From contig NZ_JAIZEO010000003.1 of the NCBI RefSeq assembly GCF_024189315.1, positions 1-64,000 of the forward strand: a DNA stretch of 64,000 nucleotides. The letters are read 5' to 3'. Below the pieces are notes generated by a model. That model was not told the origin of the DNA, did no database searches, and was given only the letters and a program-made list of their open reading frames with translations. Shown in pieces: positions 34,074 through 43,300 of the stretch. Positions within the stretch are counted from its first letter, which is position 1, and each line of letters starts with the position of its first letter. A program made the position numbers and the translations under genes. This DNA is from Halobacillus sp. A5 (GTDB lineage Bacteria > Bacillota > Bacilli > Bacillales > Halobacillaceae).

Positions 34074-35378
34074 ATGGATTTAGCACTTCATGCGGCATTG
34101 ATTTTATTTGGGGGATTCTTTCTATTACTAGCCATCGGAGTTCCTATCTCAGTAGGAATCGGAATTGCTTCATTTATTACTGCGTTAACATTTGTTCCGA
34201 TGGATGTAGCTATATTTACAGCGGCCCAAAAAATGGTACAGGGCATTAACAGCTTTGCTTTGCTCGCCGTCATCTTCTTTATTCTATCCGGAAGTATAAT
34301 GAACAACGGTGGTATTGCCATTCGTTTGATTAATCTTGCCAAATTACTGGGAGGACGGCTTCCAGGTTCACTGGCCCACACCAATGTGGTAGGAAACATG
34401 CTGTTTGGCTCGATCTCTGGATCAGCTGTAGCTTCAGCGGCAGCCATCGGTAAAGTAATGACTCCTCTTCAAGAGAAAGAAGGCTATGACAAGTCTTATT
34501 CGGCGGCTGTTAATATCGCTTCATCACCAGCAGGATTACTTATTCCACCAAGTGGTGTGTTAATACTTTATTCTCTAGTAAGCGGAGGAACTTCGATATC
34601 TGCTCTGTTTATGGCCGGCTATCTGCCTGGATTACTTATGGGGCTTGCGGTAATGATAGTTGCTTATTTTATCGCAAAAAAACAAGACTACCCTATTGCT
34701 GAACGGCCGACTGTTTCGGAAGGCTTTAAAATCGTGCTGGATGCGATCCCAAGTCTCCTAATGATCGTGGTGGTGATTGGTGGAATAGTCGCTGGGATCT
34801 TTACCGCCACAGAAGGAGCGGCGGTGGCTGTTCTTTACTCGATCGTTCTATCGGCCATTTACCGAGAAATCAAGCTGGCTCACATTCCGGAAATTTTAAA
34901 AGAGACGGTGGTCATGACAGGGATTGTTCTCTTTCTAGTCGGGGCTTCATCGATCATGTCATGGGTCATGGCCTATACCGGCATTCCGCTAGCTATTAGT
35001 GACCTGCTGTTGACAGCCTCAGAAAACCCGATCGTTATTCTGTTAATCATGAACCTCCTCCTACTAATTGTAGGCACGTTCATGGATCTGACGCCGGCTG
35101 TATTAATTTTTACTCCAATCTTTCTGCCGATTGCGACAGAGCTTGGGATAGACCCTGTCCACTTCGGTATTATCCTGGTTTTCAACCTTTGTATCGGTAT
35201 CATGACACCACCCGTAGGGAGCAGTTTGTTTGTTGGGTGCAGTGTCGCAAATGTCTCGATTGAATCTGTCCTTCGTCCGCTGACCAAAATTTTTATCGCC
35301 CTGATCGCTGCACTCTTACTGGTCACCTTTATACCATCTATTAGTCTATCTATTCCAAAATTACTGGATCTCATGTAA
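34074..35378 (+). CDS. TRAP transporter large permease (DctM type)
   Basis: A 434-residue membrane protein with about 12 helices, including the TRAP motifs GSISGSAVASAAAIG and PPSGVLILYSLVSGGTS. It carries out sodium-driven solute uptake together with DctQ and the DctP-type protein. It starts after GAGGAGG. Confidence 0.92.
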   Translation: MDLALHAALILFGGFFLLLAIGVPISVGIGIASFITALTFVPMDVAIFTAAQKMVQGINSFALLAVIFFILSGSIMNNGGIAIRLINLAKLLGGRLPGSLAHTNVVGNMLFGSISGSAVASAAAIGKVMTPLQEKEGYDKSYSAAVNIASSPAGLLIPPSGVLILYSLVSGGTSISALFMAGYLPGLLMGLAVMIVAYFIAKKQDYPIAERPTVSEGFKIVLDAIPSLLMIVVVIGGIVAGIFTATEGAAVAVLYSIVLSAIYREIKLAHIPEILKETVVMTGIVLFLVGASSIMSWVMAYTGIPLAISDLLLTASENPIVILLIMNLLLLIVGTFMDLTPAVLIFTPIFLPIATELGIDPVHFGIILVFNLCIGIMTPPVGSSLFVGCSVANVSIESVLRPLTKIFIALIAALLLVTFIPSISLSIPKLLDLM

Positions 35379-35397
35379 ACAAGGGAGGGTTACTGCT

Positions 35398-37779
35398 GTG
35401 ATAAAAAAACTAAAGTTTCAACTTGTTCATAACGAAAATAACCGGCTTGAATTTACGTCGGAGTCGGAAAAAGTAGAAATTTATGTATTGGAAGAAGATA
35501 TTTTTCGAGTATTTATGCCTTTTGATAAAGAAAATAGATTGGAAAAAACATGGACGATTGCTCCCGGGATGGAGGATGTTCCTTTTGAGGGCAGAGATCG
35601 ATTTGATATAAGCCCTTTTCAGTTGCCTGCGTACACGGTGGAGGAAAGTGAAGAAAAAGTAGAGGTGTATACCGGGAAATTAAAAGCAGTGATCTGGCTG
35701 AATGGTTTTTATATAGACTGGTCTATGAAATCTAACGGCTCCTGGGTCAAGGTTGCAGGTGACCGAAAGACCCAGAGCTATAACTTTAATCAGAGCTTAG
35801 GCGAATCCGTCTGCCATTATATGGAGAGAGACCGTAGTGAAAAGTATTATGGTTTAGGAGAAAAAGGCGGACTGATGGACAGACATCATAAAAGGTATCA
35901 AATGAGAACGATAGATGCGATGGGATATGATGCAGAAACAACCGATCCTTTATATAAACATATTCCATTTTATCTAGTCTATCAGCCGGAGTTGGAGGCT
36001 TCTTACGGGATTTTCTATGACAATTATTCAGACAGTATTTTCGATATGGGAGCTGAATTGGATAATTATCATGGGTTTTACCGTTACTACCAGGCTGAAA
36101 AAGGAGACATGGATTATTATTTCATCCTCGGGCCTAAGATCAGTCAGGTCGTTGAACGTTACACATGGATGACAGGGAAAACGATACTGCCGCCGAAGTG
36201 GAGCCTTGGTTACTCAGGCTCTACGATGACCTATACGGACGCACCGGATGCCCAACAGCAGTTGAAAAAGTTTGTAGAGGACTGCTGTGCGTTTGATATC
36301 CCGTGTGATTCCTTCCAGTTATCCTCGGGCTATACATCGATAGGCGATAAACGCTATGTATTTAATTGGAATCATTCAAAAGTACCGGAGCCAGTAGAGA
36401 TGAACAAGCATTTTCACGAAAACGGCATCCGTGTATGTGCCAATATCAAACCATGTCTTTTGGATGATCACCCGGAGTATGAGGATTTGAAAGAACAAGG
36501 ACTGTTCATAAAAAACGAAGATGGAAGTCCGGAAATCTCGCAATTTTGGGATGCGATCGGCTCATACGTAGATTTTACCAACCCACATACCATTCAGTGG
36601 TGGAAGGATCGGATTAAAGAAACCCTCTTATCCTATGGAATCGATTCTACATGGAATGATAATAACGAATACGAGATTTGGGATGAACGAGCTACTGCAG
36701 AGAACTTCGGCCGCCCATTATCCATTCAATACGTAAAGCCGATCCAGACTCTGCTTATGATGAAAGCTTCGTTTGAAGCCCAGCAGGAATATGAGCAGCA
36801 GAAACGACCTTATCTTATCTCTCGTTCCGGCGGACCAGGAATGCATCGATATGTGCAAACATGGTCAGGAGATAACTTTACCGAATGGAAAACAATTCGG
36901 TATAACTTGAAAATGGGCTTAAGCTTAAGTCTTTCCGGCATCTATAACTTCGGACATGATATCGGAGGATTTGCCGGCAAGGCGCCTGAACCGGAACTTT
37001 TCATCCGCTGGATTCAAAATGGAATCTTTCATCCTCGATTTACAATTCACTCCTGGAATGAAGATAAAACTGTTAACGTGCCATGGATGTATCCCGAGCA
37101 TATGAAAATTGTTAGAAACCTAATGAAAGAAAGAGTCAAATGGATTCCTTACTTTTATCACTTATTGTATGAGGCCCATGAAAACTACCAGCCGATTTTA
37201 GCGCCGACATTCTATCATTTTCAGGATGATGAAAGGACATTTCAGGAAAATGATGAATTCATGGTGGGGAAAGACTTGCTGATTGCTTCGGTTATGGATA
37301 AAGGTCATACTCAGCGGGAGCTTTATCTGCCGGAGAATCAAAACGGGTGGTATGACGTGGAGACGGAAGACTGGTACAAAGGCGGCCGGGCAATTAAAGT
37401 CGAGGCCCCGCTTGAAAGGATACCTAAATTCGCTCAGGCAGGATCTGTTTTCCCGATTCGTGATGGGGAGATAACGTTTGAGCAGAAAGAAGATACAGAA
37501 AGAGGGCTCCTCGTTTTCCCTTTTCAAGGAGAAGGAAGGACGAGAAAGACGTTCTATGAAGACGATGGCGTCACCCTGGATTATAAAGAGGGCATCGTGA
37601 CCTGGCTTGAGATTGTCATGAACACAACCGAGGAAACTATTGAATTAGCCATTAAAGTAAACGGAGACTACAAGCTTCCTTACTCCTCCCTGAACGTCCA
37701 TTTTCCAGAGCGTGAAAAACGGACCATTGTTGTAAATGACAAGGAGATCGACCAGACCTCCTGCGAGCTTGAGCTATAG
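35398..37779 (+). CDS. Glycoside hydrolase family 31, unusual active-site loop
   Basis: A 793-residue cytoplasmic GH31 enzyme starting at GTG 35398 behind AAGGGAGGG. The nucleophile region reads GIDSTWNDNNEYEIWDE (D421) where classical alpha-glucosidases have WNDMNEP, and the acid/base region is TWSGDNFTEWKT (D492). N- and C-terminal beta-sandwich domains are present. GH31 enzymes cleave terminal alpha-linked sugars. In this operon, ahead of uxaC and uxuA, the natural guess is release of glucuronate or galacturonate, or of a sugar from an aldobiouronate, after TRAP uptake. The NNEYE variant sets it apart from the well-known alpha-glucosidases and alpha-xylosidases; specificity is unknown. Confidence 0.85.
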   Translation: MIKKLKFQLVHNENNRLEFTSESEKVEIYVLEEDIFRVFMPFDKENRLEKTWTIAPGMEDVPFEGRDRFDISPFQLPAYTVEESEEKVEVYTGKLKAVIWLNGFYIDWSMKSNGSWVKVAGDRKTQSYNFNQSLGESVCHYMERDRSEKYYGLGEKGGLMDRHHKRYQMRTIDAMGYDAETTDPLYKHIPFYLVYQPELEASYGIFYDNYSDSIFDMGAELDNYHGFYRYYQAEKGDMDYYFILGPKISQVVERYTWMTGKTILPPKWSLGYSGSTMTYTDAPDAQQQLKKFVEDCCAFDIPCDSFQLSSGYTSIGDKRYVFNWNHSKVPEPVEMNKHFHENGIRVCANIKPCLLDDHPEYEDLKEQGLFIKNEDGSPEISQFWDAIGSYVDFTNPHTIQWWKDRIKETLLSYGIDSTWNDNNEYEIWDERATAENFGRPLSIQYVKPIQTLLMMKASFEAQQEYEQQKRPYLISRSGGPGMHRYVQTWSGDNFTEWKTIRYNLKMGLSLSLSGIYNFGHDIGGFAGKAPEPELFIRWIQNGIFHPRFTIHSWNEDKTVNVPWMYPEHMKIVRNLMKERVKWIPYFYHLLYEAHENYQPILAPTFYHFQDDERTFQENDEFMVGKDLLIASVMDKGHTQRELYLPENQNGWYDVETEDWYKGGRAIKVEAPLERIPKFAQAGSVFPIRDGEITFEQKEDTERGLLVFPFQGEGRTRKTFYEDDGVTLDYKEGIVTWLEIVMNTTEETIELAIKVNGDYKLPYSSLNVHFPEREKRTIVVNDKEIDQTSCELEL

Positions 37780-37805
37780 CATTTAAGAGAAAGGCGGGAT
37801 AGACA

Positions 37806-39206
37806 ATGAAAACCTTCATCACGGATGACTTTCTGTTACACAATGAGTATGCTCGTGAATTATATCATGAGCATGCTAAAGATTTGCCTGTAATCGACTA
37901 TCATAATCATCTGCCACCTAATGAAATCGAGCAAGATCGAAAGTTTGAGAATATCACCCAAATTTGGCTGGAAGGCGATCACTATAAATGGCGGCTGCTT
38001 CGGGCTAATGGAATAGACGAAAAATATATAACAGGTAATGCATCAGATAAAGAGAAGTTTATGGCTTGGGCACAAACCGTACCAAACACAATGGGCAATC
38101 CTTTATATCATTGGACCCATATGGAACTGCTTCGCTATTTTGGTATCGAAGAGTTACTTGATGAAGAAAACGCAGAGAATATTTGGAATAGAGCCAATGA
38201 ACGATTACAGGACCCACGCATGTCAACTAGAAACCTGCTGGTAGATAGCAGAGTAGATTTTGTTGGTACGACGGATGACCCTGTGGATGATCTCAAGTTC
38301 CATCAATCGATTGCCAGCTCAGAATTATCTACGATGGTCGCCCCTTCCTTTCGCCCAGATCAGGGGCTGGATATAGCTAATCATGAAAAGTTCAGGAGAT
38401 GGGTAGAAAAGTTAGGCGCAGCTGCAGGAAGAGAAGTTGATCGATATTCCACTTTTCTTGAAGCTTTATCCAACCGGGTTGATTATTTTGATGAGCTGGG
38501 GTGCCGTGCCTCAGATCATGGCATTACTGCAATGTTTTATGAACCGGCAACGGAGCAAGAGGCTGGAGAAATTTTTGAAAGAGGCTTAAACGGAGATGCT
38601 CTTTCTCTAAAAGAAGAACACCAATTTAAAACATGTACGCTGCAGTACCTTGCTGAAAGGTACAAGGAAAAGAATTGGGCGATGCAGTTTCACATTGGGC
38701 CGATGCGCAACAATAATACGAAAATGTACGAGAAGATCGGACCTGACAGCGGCTTTGATTCCATGGGAGATCAGCTATTAGCCGAGCCATTATCCAAATT
38801 TCTTGATTCCCTGGAAAAACGGGACGGGCTTCCAAAGACGATTTTATACTGTCTGAACCCTCGGGATAATTATATTTTAGCAACGATGGCTGGAAACTTT
38901 CAGGATAACAGTATTCCAGGAAAGGTGCAGTTTGGAACGGCCTGGTGGTATAACGATCATATTGATGGTATGGAAAACCAGATGAGCATCCTTGCCAATG
39001 TCGGATTGATCAAACATTTCTTAGGCATGCTGACAGATTCGAGGTCGTTCTTATCCTTTTCAAGGCACGAGTATTTCAGAAGAATACTATGTAATTTGAT
39101 GGGAAGCTGGGCAGAAAGAGGCACAATACCTGCGGATATGAAGCTGATGGGAAGATATATTGAGGATATTTCTTATTATAACGCTAAACGATACTTTGAT
39201 TTGTAA
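37806..39206 (+). CDS. uxaC: Glucuronate (uronate) isomerase
   Basis: A 466-residue UxaC, the normal length. It interconverts glucuronate and fructuronate (and galacturonate and tagaturonate). N-terminal metal motif VIDYHNHLPP, then the TDDPVDDL segment, QFHIGPMRNNNTKM and the C-terminal MLTDSRSFLSFSRHEYFRRI are diagnostic. It follows the GH31 gene after GAGAAAGG. Confidence 0.95.
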   Translation: MKTFITDDFLLHNEYARELYHEHAKDLPVIDYHNHLPPNEIEQDRKFENITQIWLEGDHYKWRLLRANGIDEKYITGNASDKEKFMAWAQTVPNTMGNPLYHWTHMELLRYFGIEELLDEENAENIWNRANERLQDPRMSTRNLLVDSRVDFVGTTDDPVDDLKFHQSIASSELSTMVAPSFRPDQGLDIANHEKFRRWVEKLGAAAGREVDRYSTFLEALSNRVDYFDELGCRASDHGITAMFYEPATEQEAGEIFERGLNGDALSLKEEHQFKTCTLQYLAERYKEKNWAMQFHIGPMRNNNTKMYEKIGPDSGFDSMGDQLLAEPLSKFLDSLEKRDGLPKTILYCLNPRDNYILATMAGNFQDNSIPGKVQFGTAWWYNDHIDGMENQMSILANVGLIKHFLGMLTDSRSFLSFSRHEYFRRILCNLMGSWAERGTIPADMKLMGRYIEDISYYNAKRYFDL

Positions 39207-39220
39207 CGGAGGTGGATGGT

Positions 39221-40264
39221 GTGGAAATGAGTTTCCGCTGGTATGGTGATGATGATCCAGTGACATTGGAGAATATCAGACAAATCCCTGGAATGAAGGG
39301 GATCGTATCAGCTATCTATGATATTCCGGCTGGGGAAGTATGGCCGTATGAAAAAATCGTAGAATTAAAGAACAAAGTTGAAAGCAAGGAGCTGCGTTTA
39401 AACGTTATCGAGAGTGTACCTGTCCATGAAGATATAAAAATGGGTCTGGAAACCCGTATGAAATGGATAGAAAACTATAAACAGACATTGAGAAACCTCG
39501 CTAAAGCTGATATACGGACAGTCTGCTATAATTTCATGCCGGTCTTTGACTGGACACGCTCAGCTCTAGATGCCCCTTTAGAAGATGGTTCCCATTCTCT
39601 TTTGTATGATGAGGAGAAAATAAAACACCTTGATCCTTTAAGCGGTGAACTGGAGCTTCCTGGCTGGGATTTATCTTACCAGACAGAAGATTTAAGGAAA
39701 GTGATCGAGAAGTATCAGTCGATTACTGAAGAAGACTTAATGGATCATTTGATTTTTTTCTTAAAAGAAGTAATTCCTGTGGCGGAAGAAGAAAATGTAC
39801 GATTGGCGATTCATCCAGATGACCCGCCATGGTCCATATTCGGACTACCGCGCGTCATGATTAATGAGGAAAATGTGGTTCGTATGCTGAAGGAAGTTGA
39901 CAGCACGCATAACGGTCTTACCTTTTGTACAGGATCCTATGGAGCAAACCCTGATAATGATTTATTCTCAATGATTGAAGCGGCAAAAGGCCGCATTCAC
40001 TTTGTTCATGCGAGAAATATTACATGGACGGGGACGAAATCATTTCAGGAAACCTCTCATTTAACGAGTGATGGATCTGTAGATATGGTGAATGTAATGA
40101 AAAAGCTGAAAGAGGCAGGGTTTAAGGGTCCTATTCGCCCGGATCACGGCCGAATGATCTGGGGAGAAGAAGGAAGGCCGGGGTACGGCCTTTATGACCG
40201 TGCTCTTGGAGCCGCCTATTTGAACGGAATTCTCGACACTTTGACTATAGCGAAGGAGGGATGA
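39221..40264 (+). CDS. uxuA: Mannonate dehydratase
   Basis: A 347-residue UxuA, which dehydrates D-mannonate to 2-keto-3-deoxygluconate. The start GTG 39221 (MEMSFRWYG) is chosen because UxuA proteins begin this way and CGGAGG lies seven bases before; the GTG at 39212 overlaps the ribosome site. Typical segments: GMKGIVSAIYDIPAGEVWP, RLAIHPDDPPWSIFGLPRV, FCTGSYGANPDND and IRPDHGRMIWGE. It lies between UxaC and a mannonate oxidoreductase-like SDR. Confidence 0.93.
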   Translation: MEMSFRWYGDDDPVTLENIRQIPGMKGIVSAIYDIPAGEVWPYEKIVELKNKVESKELRLNVIESVPVHEDIKMGLETRMKWIENYKQTLRNLAKADIRTVCYNFMPVFDWTRSALDAPLEDGSHSLLYDEEKIKHLDPLSGELELPGWDLSYQTEDLRKVIEKYQSITEEDLMDHLIFFLKEVIPVAEEENVRLAIHPDDPPWSIFGLPRVMINEENVVRMLKEVDSTHNGLTFCTGSYGANPDNDLFSMIEAAKGRIHFVHARNITWTGTKSFQETSHLTSDGSVDMVNVMKKLKEAGFKGPIRPDHGRMIWGEEGRPGYGLYDRALGAAYLNGILDTLTIAKEG

Positions 40265-40268
40265 ATAG

Positions 40269-41120
40269 ATGGAGCAACTACCTTTTAATGTAAATCTAGC
40301 AAATAAAGTAGCTGTTGTGACGGGAGGAAGCGGAGTTCTGGGGGCTGTGATGTCTGAAGCGCTAGCGAAAGCCGGGGCCAAAGTGGTCATCCTGGCCCGG
40401 AACAAGGAAAAAATAAATACAGTAGTAGAAAAGATCAAGAAAACGGGCGGTGAAGCTTATGGCTATAGCGTAGACGTCCTAAATAAGGAAGAGTTGGAAA
40501 AGGTCCAGGAAAACATTCGGGAAAACATTGGGCCTTGTTCGATTCTTATTAATGGAGCAGGAGGAAATCATCCACAGGCTACGACCTCCCAAGAGTACAT
40601 TTTTCCTGAAGAAGACCTTAGAGAGGGAAACACCTTTTTCGATCTTGAAAAGGATGCCATCAATGGAACATTCAATATGAATTTCCTCGGAACCCTTCTG
40701 CCTTCCCAAGTCTTTGGTAAGGATCTGCTCGACCAGAAAGGAGCAGTAGTCGTCAATATCTCTTCCATGAATGCGTTCCGGCCGCTTACGAAAATACCCG
40801 CATACAGCGGGGCCAAAGCAGCCGTCAGTAATTTTACACAATGGCTCGCTGTTCACTTTTCCAAAGTCGGCATACGCGTCAATGCCATAGCTCCAGGGTT
40901 TTTCCTGACCGAACAAAATAGAGGGTTATTAATTCAGGAGAATGGAGAATTTAGTGAGAGGGCGAATAAAATATTATCCCAGACACCAGACGGAAGATTT
41001 GGAGAACCAGAAGAGCTCGTGGGAACCTTACTCTGGTTAGTTAATGAAGAAGCTTCCAGGTTTGTAAATGGGGTTGTCATTCCTGTAGATGGTGGTTTTT
41101 CTGCTTATTCAGGAGTGTAG
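40269..41120 (+). CDS. SDR oxidoreductase, probable D-mannonate (fructuronate) reductase
   Basis: A 283-residue short-chain dehydrogenase with TGGSGVLGAVMSEALAKAG nucleotide motif, an NGAGG variant of NNAG, and the S-Y-K catalytic set (NISSMN and YSGAK). It lies eight bases before which UxuA ends, in the same operon. Many Firmicutes use an SDR in place of the classical UxuB to reduce fructuronate to mannonate. The assignment rests on that context. No 2-keto-3-deoxygluconate kinase or aldolase is in the window, so the pathway must be completed elsewhere. Confidence 0.85.
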   Translation: MEQLPFNVNLANKVAVVTGGSGVLGAVMSEALAKAGAKVVILARNKEKINTVVEKIKKTGGEAYGYSVDVLNKEELEKVQENIRENIGPCSILINGAGGNHPQATTSQEYIFPEEDLREGNTFFDLEKDAINGTFNMNFLGTLLPSQVFGKDLLDQKGAVVVNISSMNAFRPLTKIPAYSGAKAAVSNFTQWLAVHFSKVGIRVNAIAPGFFLTEQNRGLLIQENGEFSERANKILSQTPDGRFGEPEELVGTLLWLVNEEASRFVNGVVIPVDGGFSAYSGV

Positions 41121-41152
41121 AAGGATAATGTAAGAAGTTCGTTTTTCCAATG

Positions 41153-41199
41153 AGAACCCGAATAACTGGTACAACAAAGCGGCCTGTTCTTCGGGTTCT
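41153..41199 (+). terminator. Hairpin downstream of the hexuronate operon
   Basis: AGAACCCGAA / TTCGGGTTCT, perfect 10-base arms with a 27-base loop, followed by TGTTGTTT. A second hairpin at 41297-41322 (AGCCTC / GAGGCT then TTTTA) probably completes termination. Confidence 0.6.
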
Positions 41200-41296
41200 T
41201 GTTGTTTCTGGGATAAGGATTCTAAATCTTTTATACAAAAGAAATTAAAGCCACATGAGGAAACGGTACATACAGATCGTTCCCAGCACCATGGTT

Positions 41297-41322
41297 AGCC
41301 TCTTTTAAAAAGGGAGGCTTTT
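41297..41322 (+). terminator. Terminator-like hairpin
   Basis: AGCCTC / GAGGCT stem and TTTTA tail on the plus strand. Lies at the convergent end of the small Spo0E-like gene. Confidence 0.55.
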
Positions 41323-41484
41323 ATGCGTAGTGCTATTTATGATTCTTTGATAACTGTTTAATACTTTATCCAGTTGTTGAGACACACGTAAAATCCTTTG
41401 TCCCGTAGGGTTTCTTCTGTATTCCTCATGCATCTTGTTACGTAAGAATTCAATTTGCACTTTAAGCTCCCTGGCATTATTCAT
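41305..41484 (-). CDS. Spo0E-like aspartyl-phosphate phosphatase
   Basis: A 59-residue protein starting at ATG 41484 (MNNARELKVQIEFLRNKM) after AAGGATGG; the longer frame to 41553 lacks a site. It has the two-helix hairpin layout and the family signature S-x-x-L-D (RVSQQLDKVLN). Spo0E proteins remove phosphate from Spo0A and so delay sporulation. Single gene. Confidence 0.85.
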   Translation of the reverse strand: MNNARELKVQIEFLRNKMHEEYRRNPTGQRILRVSQQLDKVLNSYQRIINSTTHKSLPF

Positions 41485-41747
41485 GTAACCATCCTTATAA
41501 AAATTTTTATGTCGGGTTGGAAAAACACACTTAAAAAATATAATAAATAACATAAATTCAAGAAAATTTTAATAAAATTTACACTAATTTTACAATTTAA
41601 GTTCCTGATTTATACTTCTTGAATCATATATGCTGGGTTCATCACATCTAACACATCTCATACTCTATTAGGGCGGATTTTGAGGGGATGTTCATTAAAT
41701 GGAGCTAGTAAACCTCCAATAATATATTAAAAAAAGATCATGTCGGT

Positions 41748-41776
41748 TTGACCGTTATAGAATTGTATAGTATTCT
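41748..41776 (+). promoter_or_regulatory. Sigma-A promoter of the TPP-riboswitch operon
   Basis: TTGACC (41748-41753), 17-base spacer, TATTCT (41771-41776). Transcription would begin about 10 bases before the riboswitch. The stretch 41485-41747 upstream shows no gene. Confidence 0.75.
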
Positions 41777-41793
41777 ACAAAAAAATATAAAAG

Positions 41794-41884
41794 TCATCAC
41801 CGCTAGGGGAGCTTTATGCTGAGAGAAGAAATTTCGACCCTTTGAACCTGATCTAGTTTGGACTAGCGTAGGGAAGTGGAGTGA
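41794..41884 (+). promoter_or_regulatory. TPP riboswitch (THI element)
   Basis: All conserved parts are present in order: TCACCGCTAGGGGAGC, the CTGAGAG bulge, GACCCTTTGAACCTGATCTA, the variable TAGTTTGGACTA hairpin, and GCGTAGGGAAGTGGAGTGA closing the P1 stem (TCAC with GTGA). Thiamine pyrophosphate binding would favour the terminator at 41931-41961 and switch the operon off. It controls the NCS2-LuxE-LuxC-SDR genes downstream. Confidence 0.96.
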
Positions 41885-41930
41885 ATCTATTAGTCGTTGA
41901 ATCTTTAATGTTATCTTTCTTCCTATATAG

Positions 41931-41961
41931 AAGTCACCCCACGTCAGGGGTGGCTTTTTTG
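41931..41961 (+). terminator. Riboswitch-controlled terminator
   Basis: AGTCACCCC / GGGGTGGCT stem (one G-U pair) followed by TTTTTT, 21 bases ahead of the permease ATG. The expression platform of the TPP riboswitch. Confidence 0.9.
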
Positions 41962-41981
41962 TATGGTAGGAGGATTTAGAA

Positions 41982-43292
41982 ATGGTACATGAAGAAAAGG
42001 ATGAGCATTTGACGGTGGGGGTTGAAGAAAAACTGTCACCGGCAAAAGGTTTCCTCTATGGGTTGCAGCACGTATTTGTTTCGAATGTCTGGCTTGATCC
42101 GATTTACGTGGCGGCTTTAATTGGTTTACCACTTGGATTATCGGCAAATATGGTGAATGCTATTTTTATTGCTGCTGGCCTGGTCACTCTCGTTCAGGCG
42201 ACCAGGTTTGTTCGTCTGCCTGTGGTTCAAGGTCCATCGGCAGCTTTTGACGCTTTAATGATTAGTGCTGGTAAATCACAGAATTTAGGTGCTGCAGGCG
42301 GCGCTATTATTGTAAGTGCATTGATTGTATTCTTGCTGGCGATTACTGGTTTGTTAAGCCGGTTGAGGTCGTTCTTTACCCCGGTCGTTACAGGGACCGT
42401 GATTTTTATTGTTGGGGTTGCGCTTTCTGGGTTCACTTTAGAGTTGTTTTTGGGAGGAGCACCTGGTTCAGAGACGTTTCTTGACGGCGCCTTACTTACG
42501 ATGTCGATCACTTCGGCACTCATCGTCCTTTTGTTATCTGTATTTGGGAGAGGAAAGCTGCGCTCTTTTTCATTTTTAATTGCGCTTGTTATTGGAGATT
42601 TTATCGCACTGCTTTTTGGGAATATTGATTTTTCTACGGTAGCTGAGAGCAGCTGGTTCGGTTTACCGCAATTTCTTCCCTATGGGGAGCTGACGTTTGA
42701 CTGGATTACATTCAGTGCATTCTTTTTTGCTTACATCGTGGCGGTGATTGAAGCCATGGGGGTCTACCATGCCGCTTCTGAAATGGTTGATGTTAAATTG
42801 GATGATCGACGAATTCGCGGGGGATTTGCCGGCGAGTCGTTAGGTTCGCTGGCTTCTACCTTAATCGGAGGATTCCCGACTACTGCCTACGGTCAAAATG
42901 TGGGTTTATTGCGTTTAACGGGCGTAGGGTCGCGTCACGCTGTAAAAGTAGCTGCCCTCATTTTCCTTATTCTCGGTTTCGTGCCAAAAGCGGGCGCATT
43001 GTTGGCTGTCACTCCTCATGCTGTGGTCGGGGGGATCTTTTTACCGGCAGCCGCCTCCCTTATTTTCACGGGACTCAATATTTTAGGAGGGATGAAGAAA
43101 ACAGACGCGAACTTTATGATCGCCGGAATCTCTATTTTACTAGCCATTGCCTTGCCGGACTTTTTTGAAGAGACGGAAGGCTGGCTCGGGGATTTGCTCG
43201 GTAACACTATTTTAGTCGGCGGTATATGTGCGGTGCTATTACAACTAATACTGGTTCAGCTTCCAGGCTGGCTCAGTTTAAAAAAGGAGTAG
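41982..43292 (+). CDS. NCS2-family (UraA/xanthine-type) permease under TPP control
   Basis: A 436-residue nucleobase:cation symporter-2 homologue with 12-14 membrane segments, starting after TAGGAGG. Family marks: GLQHVFVSNVWLDPIY near the N-terminus, VVQGPSAAFDALM, the FFAYIVAVIEAMGVYHA helix with its acidic residue, and GGFPTTAYGQNVGLLRLTGV. NCS2 proteins import purines and pyrimidines. Being first behind a TPP riboswitch, this one probably imports a thiamine-related ring, for example a hydroxymethylpyrimidine derivative. That is inference. Confidence 0.9.
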   Translation: MVHEEKDEHLTVGVEEKLSPAKGFLYGLQHVFVSNVWLDPIYVAALIGLPLGLSANMVNAIFIAAGLVTLVQATRFVRLPVVQGPSAAFDALMISAGKSQNLGAAGGAIIVSALIVFLLAITGLLSRLRSFFTPVVTGTVIFIVGVALSGFTLELFLGGAPGSETFLDGALLTMSITSALIVLLLSVFGRGKLRSFSFLIALVIGDFIALLFGNIDFSTVAESSWFGLPQFLPYGELTFDWITFSAFFFAYIVAVIEAMGVYHAASEMVDVKLDDRRIRGGFAGESLGSLASTLIGGFPTTAYGQNVGLLRLTGVGSRHAVKVAALIFLILGFVPKAGALLAVTPHAVVGGIFLPAAASLIFTGLNILGGMKKTDANFMIAGISILLAIALPDFFEETEGWLGDLLGNTILVGGICAVLLQLILVQLPGWLSLKKE

Positions 43293-43300
43293 AAAAAACA

